64,000 nt of DNA from positions 16,611 through 80,610 of the forward strand of contig JAQOOI010000045.1 of the NCBI GenBank assembly GCA_028554645.1, written 5' to 3'. Origin of the DNA: Omphalotus guepiniiformis (lineage: Eukaryota; Basidiomycota; Agaricomycetes; Agaricales; Omphalotaceae). Of the stretch, positions 58,373 through 64,000 are shown in pieces. A program made the translations under genes and the position numbers. Every line of letters starts with the position of its first letter. Within the stretch, counting starts at the first letter, position 1. The notes beneath the pieces are model-generated. The model was not told where the DNA came from. It ran no database searches and saw nothing but the letters and a program-made list of their open reading frames with translations.

Positions 58373-59392
58373 ATGGCTGGAAGGGTAAGTCTTATTCAAT
58401 GGTATTTTGTGCCTCGTGTTGACGTTGGTCGCGTGTTGCCCAGACTCAGTTCTTGAGAGAGTACAAGCTCGTCGTTGTCTCGGAGGTGGTGGTACGCATC
58501 AGAAAATACTTTATAATGTCTGTCGGCTCACACTTTTCTCCTTTAAAGGTGTCGGAAAGTCTGCTCTGACTATACAGTTCATTCAAAGTCACTTCGTTGA
58601 CGAATACGACCCTACAATCGAAGGTGTGCACCACGCGACGTGTCTTTAAAGTGTGCTGCTGACCTAGATTCTTCGAAGATTCCTACCGGAAGCAATGCGT
58701 GATTGACGATGAAGTGGCATTGTTGGACGTTCTTGACACAGCCGGACAGGAAGAGTACTCGTGAGTTTCGGTCGTTCTACCATTTCCATTCCCTTGAATC
58801 TCTATCACCTTTTTCTCATGATTCTACTTCTCTTATAGGGCGATGCGAGAACAATATATGCGTACCGGCGAAGGTTTCCTCTTGGTCTACTCCATCACCT
58901 CACGCAACTCCTTCGAGGAAATAAGTACTTTCCACCAGCAAATCCTCAGGGTTAAGGACCAGGATACTTTCCCCGTTGTCGTTGTGGCGAACAAATGTGA
59001 TTTGGAGTACGAACGACAAGTTGGCATGAACGGTGTGTGGCCATCAATCATAATTCTCATCTCTTTCCTTATCAATCCCGCTCCAGAGGGTCGGGACCTC
59101 GCTAGGCATTTCGGTTGCAAATTCATTGAAACGTCCGCAAAACAACGCATCAACGTTGACGAGGCTTTTAGTAATCTCGTCAGAGAAATCAGGAAATACA
59201 ACAAAGTATGTTGTCGTCGCTCCACCAACTTGTATTGGTCCATTGACTCATCTTTTTCATTATTAGGACCAACAAACTACAGGCCGAGGCATGATGTCAG
59301 GTCCTGGTGGTGGCCCACCCGGAGCTTACATGGGCAAAGACCAAAACGACGAAGGATCAACAGGATGCTGTGGTGGTTGCGTTGTTCTGTGA
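58373..59392 (+). CDS. Ras-family GTPase (Ras1-like)
   Basis: Exons read [36 protein letters not shown] then [25 protein letters not shown] then TAGQEEYS (switch II), [39 protein letters not shown] (NKxD), [14 protein letters not shown] (SAK), and a short hypervariable tail with palmitoylation Cys and CaaX box CCGGCVVL. It is a membrane-bound switch upstream of cAMP and MAPK signalling in fungi. Six introns. In the P-loop exon, GGAGGTGGTG (the GGGG of the loop) is out of frame with the preceding KLVVV by an apparent extra TC at 58480-58481; every GT nearby is in the wrong phase to repair it. All other exons join cleanly. Confidence 0.88.
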
Positions 59393-59937
59393 TTTACCCT
59401 ATACCAGACTACCAGTGTATTTGACTTCAGCCCGTCCCGCCTTTTCACCCATCCACTGTGTCTTGTTATACATAGTTCTCGTTTTGGTTTCCTTCTCCTT
59501 TCCCCCCGCCATTATCCTTCTTACCGTTTTTTTTTTCTTATCATTCACGTCCCGTCTACTCCTGCATAGGCAACCTCTAGGAAATCTACTTCACTTGAAT
59601 ACCAAAAGTTAACTCTTGTATATATATTATCCTTAGACTCTGCATCCTCCATCATGACCGTAACGTTTCTTTCTGATCTTCTAACTAAAACTTTGGATAC
59701 TCTGAGAATCAAGTACCTTTTCAGTCTGCGCATTGCTCAGTGATGTGTGTGAAGTTTGTCTCATGAAGAGAGCAATGCGTTGATATCCAAGGTTACAGGG
59801 TAATGATACAGTACTAGAGTATGACGATGATTGAGATATATAGAAGTGATGTAGATAGAGTTGATCATCTTCTATCTGTCGAAACGGGACGGTGGCGAAA
59901 CATACACACACGATGACCACCAGATACTCTGAAAAAT

Positions 59938-60976
59938 TCACAAGTTTTCCCATGTATCTTGCTTTTCTTTTGTCGAGTCTTTCGACTCAATCACGTCTAT
60001 AGGATAGATCATCAGTATTTCTCGAATTATCATCAGAAAACCCATGTCCAACGCACCAAGATCTGAATACGCATCCTCTTCGTTCACAATACGAATGGTG
60101 TCAATGCCCAGCTCGTAATTACCAGAAGCACCACTGTTTCCCCCAAGAAGCGAAATACCAACACTACGAAGTTTCTCGCTCATACCGAGCTGAACCTCAG
60201 AAGGCTCGCCGTTATTCGTTCTAACAAAGTTACGAAACGGAATCTGATTCGAAAGATATCAAGAATTGTCTCAGTGGCGTAGAAGAGAAACGAGGAGGGT
60301 AGCAAAACTCACAAAGACATCTTCCCATTGATTGTCTGTACGCTTGAAATACAACCGGTGTTGCCATACATCGGTCGAAACTGGTCCGTTGGTTTGTAGA
60401 TTCACAAAGTACGCGCTATGCGTACTGGGATCACCACCCGCTCTTACACGAAGTGCAAGGTACTCGTGAAACTCGATATTATCGAATATTTCACCAAACA
60501 AACGTAGGACGTGGCTGTTAATTCAAATACTCAGCGAACTCTTTGCGAAATACACATTGCACATTGGCAATGCAAAAAATATCTTACCTTGTTCCGGAAA
60601 AGCAGCATAACCACCTCTTATTCTCCCTTGAACCTGGGGTTTCACATCCAAACGCATGTTGCCCCAAAACCTTCCGGTTGCAGATTTCCCAATCGGAGTG
60701 GTGTGCTCTTTGGATTCGTCCAGGTCCATATGTACGGTAGAGTTTCCACCAATGTCACCGTCACATCCAGTGGCTATCATTCGAATATCTTCTGGGGTGT
60801 TAAATGACCAGAGAGTTCGAGGTGCTCGAGACGGTTCGTCTGCACCGGTCATCTTTACGACTACGCGAGGAGAGTTAGACTCGTGAAAGAACATCTTTTT
60901 AAAACTTACTGTTAGTAAATCCATCGAGGAGTTGCTTTCGCGATCTGTTCCAGTATATGGACCTCCAAGACTGCAT
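59938..60976 (-). CDS. Complex I assembly factor CIA30 (NDUFAF1-like)
   Basis: Starts MQSWRSIYWNRSRKQLLDGF, splices TN to IVKMTGADEP, then TLWSFNTPEDIRMIATGCDG then DIGGNSTVHMDLDE, ATGRFWGNMRLDVKPQVQGR then IRGGYAAF, LFGEIFDNIEFHEYLALRVR, SAYFVNLQTNGPVSTDVWQH then RLYF, WEDVFIPFRNFVRTNNGEPS, RSVGISLLGGNSGASGNYEL and IDTIRIVNEEDAYSD, then IESKDSTKEK. This is the CIA30 jelly-roll domain over nearly the whole protein. The protein helps build the membrane arm of respiratory complex I in mitochondria. The presence of a CIA30 gene fits a respiratory fungus with complex I. The last intron (60 nt, GTGCGT..TATAG) is 3n and stop-free. About six exons. Confidence 0.87.
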
Positions 60977-61448
60977 AGTCGCTCAGACGCAAGTGTTTTG
61001 ACTGGCGCGTGCGTGAATAATGACGCAAAAAACTTTATCTTATCTAATCTCTACCTGACTAATTGCTGGTGAATTACTACAATCTTTCGAAGGATTCCAA
61101 TTTCAGAGCTGGATAGGGGAGACATTATTACAGAAATACAAGACACGGTAGGCTACGATGAGCGGAGGGGTATGATATTACTCGTTGGTATGTATAAAAT
61201 TTCGGAAAGTGATCTATTGATGGATTGTAACAGTGAAAGAGAAAGACGGGAGTCCTGCGGGTCAAAACAAGTCTCTTTACCGGTTGGCGTTGAGAGGTGA
61301 AAAGGGAAGGAAGAGCGTTCTAGGAGTCGAGACTGATGAACTACCCGCAGGTCCCTAGTAACTCAAGTGACACCAGAACTCTCTTCGGCTGGTCCTGGGA
61401 AGTCCTTAACGGTCTGACAGGGATGCAGGATTATCTGCAAGGGGTTTA
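60977..61448. other. Intergenic stretch, no gene seen
   Basis: Between the CIA30 start and the 3' end of the next minus-strand gene. A + strand frame at 61336-61581 overlaps the reverse coding sequence and has no support of its own. Confidence 0.4.
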
Positions 61449-63329
61449 TTATGCCCAAATGTTTGCATCTCCTTCAGCAGGGACAGGAATAAGCTCTGCT
61501 GATCCGATAGAATTGGGGACAGCAAAGAGTACAGGATCCGGGGATTGTATCAAGGAACCCGGGATGGCGTTCGTGAGGTGATTCCCGGAAGGGGGAGCAG
61601 TGATCACAGACGGAGTAGTCTCGGAAGTTGGCGTTGCGCTGGTAGGTGATGGGGTCGAACCCGGGGTACTTTTTCAGTCTCAGGCGTAGTGGCTTTGATG
61701 GGTGTAGGAGCCCGTCAGGGTAGCTAGTCGCTTCCCAAGTACTTGGGATAAGTGCTACAGGAAGTACCCCAAGTGGCGTTCAGGATGACACCATAACCTA
61801 GGGAGATAAGTTGATTCAGCTGAGGAAAATTCGGTAAAAGCTACGATACGGAGAGGAAAGACTGACCAACATCAAATCCCTGGATAGTACTCCAACTCCA
61901 AGAAATGAATGTGCCGATGTATCTGATATATGGGACAACTTTCTGAAGCACAAGCAGCACTGGCTGCAAAGGAGGAGGGAAAAAAAAATAATAGGCAAGT
62001 TATTTAAAGAACCATGTGAGGGCATCAGCGATCATTGTTGCACGTTTTTCGGCTTCCAGTTCGTCGTTGTTCAAGGTCGCCAGCACAGGAGGTGGCAAAA
62101 AGCTAAAGAGAGCATGATTTCAATAATAGCTCAAGGAACTAAGTAGATATCCGTACATGCGATAGCCCCACCAAAAGGCTTGAATTGAAACTTTGGTCGT
62201 CGATGGCAAACCACACCTTTTTCTGTGCGGCTGGTGCCGGAATTAAAAGATTTATCCGTAGCAGCTGTGGAAGAATTGAGGTCTAGTGGTCCCGGCGATG
62301 AAGAGTTTGAGGCGGTCGCACCACCGGAATGAGGCGCGTTAGTCGTCGAAGCACGATTCTTCCCATGGAATGGCCCACCACTTTCCGAGCAGAATGAACA
62401 CGAAGCACTCCATTTTGTTCTCCCGCCGTTAAGGGTGACGAGTTGAACTTTGGAACCAGGGGAAGTCACAGAAGCCAGTGTAGTTGAAATTCGCGAGCTC
62501 GACCTGAGACTCTTTCGATCGGAATAAGCGGTGCGTAGAGCATGATTGTATTCGTATCATTGAGAGTGGCTTGTATCTTGGTATCACCAGTATCACCACC
62601 GCTTCGTGCTGAATTGTCTTTGCTCGAAAGGTTGCCTGAATCCTTCCCATTGCGAATTCCACTTCCATTGCTACTCGAAGAATGTTGAGAAGAGCCTAGC
62701 CTTTCCAAAATACTCCAGACGCTGGGCTTGCCCTGATCGTTCCCGTTCATGACTTTGTGGTCAAAAAGTTGTGCGATTAGGCTTGTCATCCTTGATAGGT
62801 ACCGCGTCAGGAGGAAGAATAGGTCGCCCATCTGCATCTCGAGCCAGCTTAATGTGGTTTGTAGGGAATGTTGAAGGTGCGAGACCACTGTGTGACAAGG
62901 AGTCGATTAACTCTTTGATTTTCCAAGCGAGAGAATCCAGTTCGTCCCGCAGCGTGGTCCCCTCTCTCTGGTGAATACAAATCGTCTTGAGATACAGGCT
63001 CGGTCGACAACTTTGAGATATGGGTTTCCTTATGACCTTTGGGTTTGGCGAGATCTTTCAACCGCTTGAAACCGTTCGACCTGCCAGTGGGCTTGGGGTG
63101 TACATGAACAAGAGATTTGGTGAGCTCCACAGCGACTTCTTGCTCAGTCACAGATGGACCGAGTTGCACCTGCAGATTTTTCAGGAGATTTAGTGACACC
63201 TTCAGGTATGCTTTGGCCAAGATCAGGTTTTCGCTGTCTATGAGCGAGGTGCCGACCACTCAGCGTACGAGATAAACGACGGATAAGATTGGGAGCAGAG
63301 AAATCATGCGCTTTATCACTGGAGGACAT
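61449..63329 (-). pseudogene. Conserved Agaricomycete hypothetical gene with several frame breaks
   Basis: Minus-strand segments in different frames line up as one protein: MSSSDKAHDFSAPNLIRRLS, TLRDELDSLAWKIKELIDSL then LAPSTFPTNHIKLARDADGR then PILPPDAVPI, Ser/Gly-rich linkers, LPSTTKVSIQAFWWGYRMY, LPPPVLATLNNDELEAEKRA then TMIADALTWF, IRYIGTFISWSWSTIQGFDV, LPVALIPSTWE, and a Thr/Pro-rich tail ending EGDANIWA. I recall the block GYR.YLPPP...L......GFD.GHG..L.ATWLLP.ALIP.TWE from unnamed mushroom proteins. Reading it through needs shifts near 62208, 61750, 61720 and 61665, mostly in short G, C or T runs. It is either a decayed gene or a site of base-call errors. Function unknown. Confidence 0.5.
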
Positions 63330-64000
63330 GGTGAACCTGAAGTCTGAAGGGAGTCGAAAGCCAGAAGCCAAGAAAGGAATGGATGCTGACGGGCGCTTCC
63401 AAAGCGCTTCAGAATTTTTGAATTCTTAACCCTAATCGTCGAGCGCGTAAAGTTGGTTTTATTTTATAGCCAGCTACATTTGAGTATCCTACCTCCGGGG
63501 AAGAACGATATGTACGTATGGAGAAACTAATATACAATACAAAGAACGTGGATCTCGCCGCGCATGAAACACTATAGAGGACAGAACGAAATGTGATAAT
63601 GATACATATACTAGTAGCTGGTTAATATCTGCAGACCGCGGTTCGACATATATCGTAAAGTGCAATTAGATTCAAATTTACCAATTACAAGGCACAACTC
63701 GAAGGAGACGACTCGTCATTGACTTCAGACAATTGATCATACAGACTCCTTTCGATACAGCCTCTCATAGTGTTGAGCAAGTATAGGAGAACCAGTCCCG
63801 CTCAACGCTCGCTAGTAACAAGGGTCGCAGGCGTGCAGAAGGAGAGGCTGTCGGGTCTGGCACAGTTGGTGAAGGGAAACTGGGGCGAACTGCACTCAAC
63901 AATGGCTGGTTGCGAATTCCTCGGGGCATCGATCCGTCGGCATTCTGCTGCGCCAACCAGCCAGTGATGTCCAGCTCGACCGAAGTAGAGCTTGTCGCGC
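63330..64000. other. Window end; possible 3' end of a minus-strand gene
   Basis: 63372-63760 holds no supported gene. A minus-strand frame entering from beyond base 64000 stops at 63765 (63 codons from an internal Met: MAQQNADGSMPRGIR ... FSYTCSTL). It could be the end of a gene outside the window; nothing recognisable is in it. Confidence 0.25.

Noticed and set aside
61336..61581. Short + strand gene MNYPQVPSNSS...
   Set aside because: It overlaps the Thr/Pro-rich tail coded on the minus strand and has no features of its own.

Overview
The window looks like nuclear DNA from a mushroom-forming basidiomycete (Agaricomycetes). Genes are dense, with many 45-75 bp GT-AG introns. The protein families are typical of this class: a STE3-type pheromone receptor, a DUF6698 relic, a TET/JBP-type dioxygenase, expanded 7-TM proteins and a fused biotin enzyme. 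All calls come from reading the sequence and recalling families; no database search was run.

Region 1 (1-13.9 kb) is repeat-rich with no intact gene. It opens with a foldback element: 185 bp perfect inverted arms around a degenerate AGCTGATG minisatellite. A Tad1-like LINE (about 1.86-8.07 kb, ending in a 32-nt poly-A) follows. It has lost its reverse transcriptase and is split by two insertions, one with the look of a solo LTR and a GCGT(T) target duplication. Next come a decayed DUF6698 gene, a 20/40-bp minisatellite and a 608 bp MITE-like element.

Region 2 (13.9-30.3 kb) is a housekeeping block: an SH3 protein, a bifunctional biotin enzyme (DTB synthetase + DAPA aminotransferase), the class III PI 3-kinase Vps34, a conserved hypothetical protein, ketol-acid reductoisomerase (ILV5) divergent from homoaconitase (LYS4), and a trimethyllysine-dioxygenase-like enzyme. 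Most are anabolic or mitochondrial.

Region 3 (30.8-40.6 kb) is a second mobile island and the most interesting part. It holds an apparently intact 991-aa Mutator-like (MULE) transposase with a SWIM finger, decayed fragments of two unrelated host genes (N-terminal VPS11 and a piece of fungal tRNA ligase), and a convergent pair: an intact TET/JBP-like 2OG-Fe(II) dioxygenase and a small protein with a GRF-like zinc finger. This resembles a gene-capturing (Pack-MULE-like) element next to a DNA/RNA-modifying enzyme gene, but I could not find terminal inverted repeats that unite it.

Region 4 (41-64 kb) returns to host genes: an SRPK-like kinase, an F-box protein, a single-pass membrane protein, stand-alone indole-3-glycerol-phosphate synthase divergent from an aldo-keto reductase, two convergent 7-TM paralogues, a STE3-like receptor, a DUF1295 membrane protein, a Ras GTPase, the complex I assembly factor CIA30, and a broken conserved hypothetical gene. 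STE3, Ras and the last gene each show small frame-breaking indels, and ILV5 has an unresolved splice junction. These need checking as assembly errors or real lesions.
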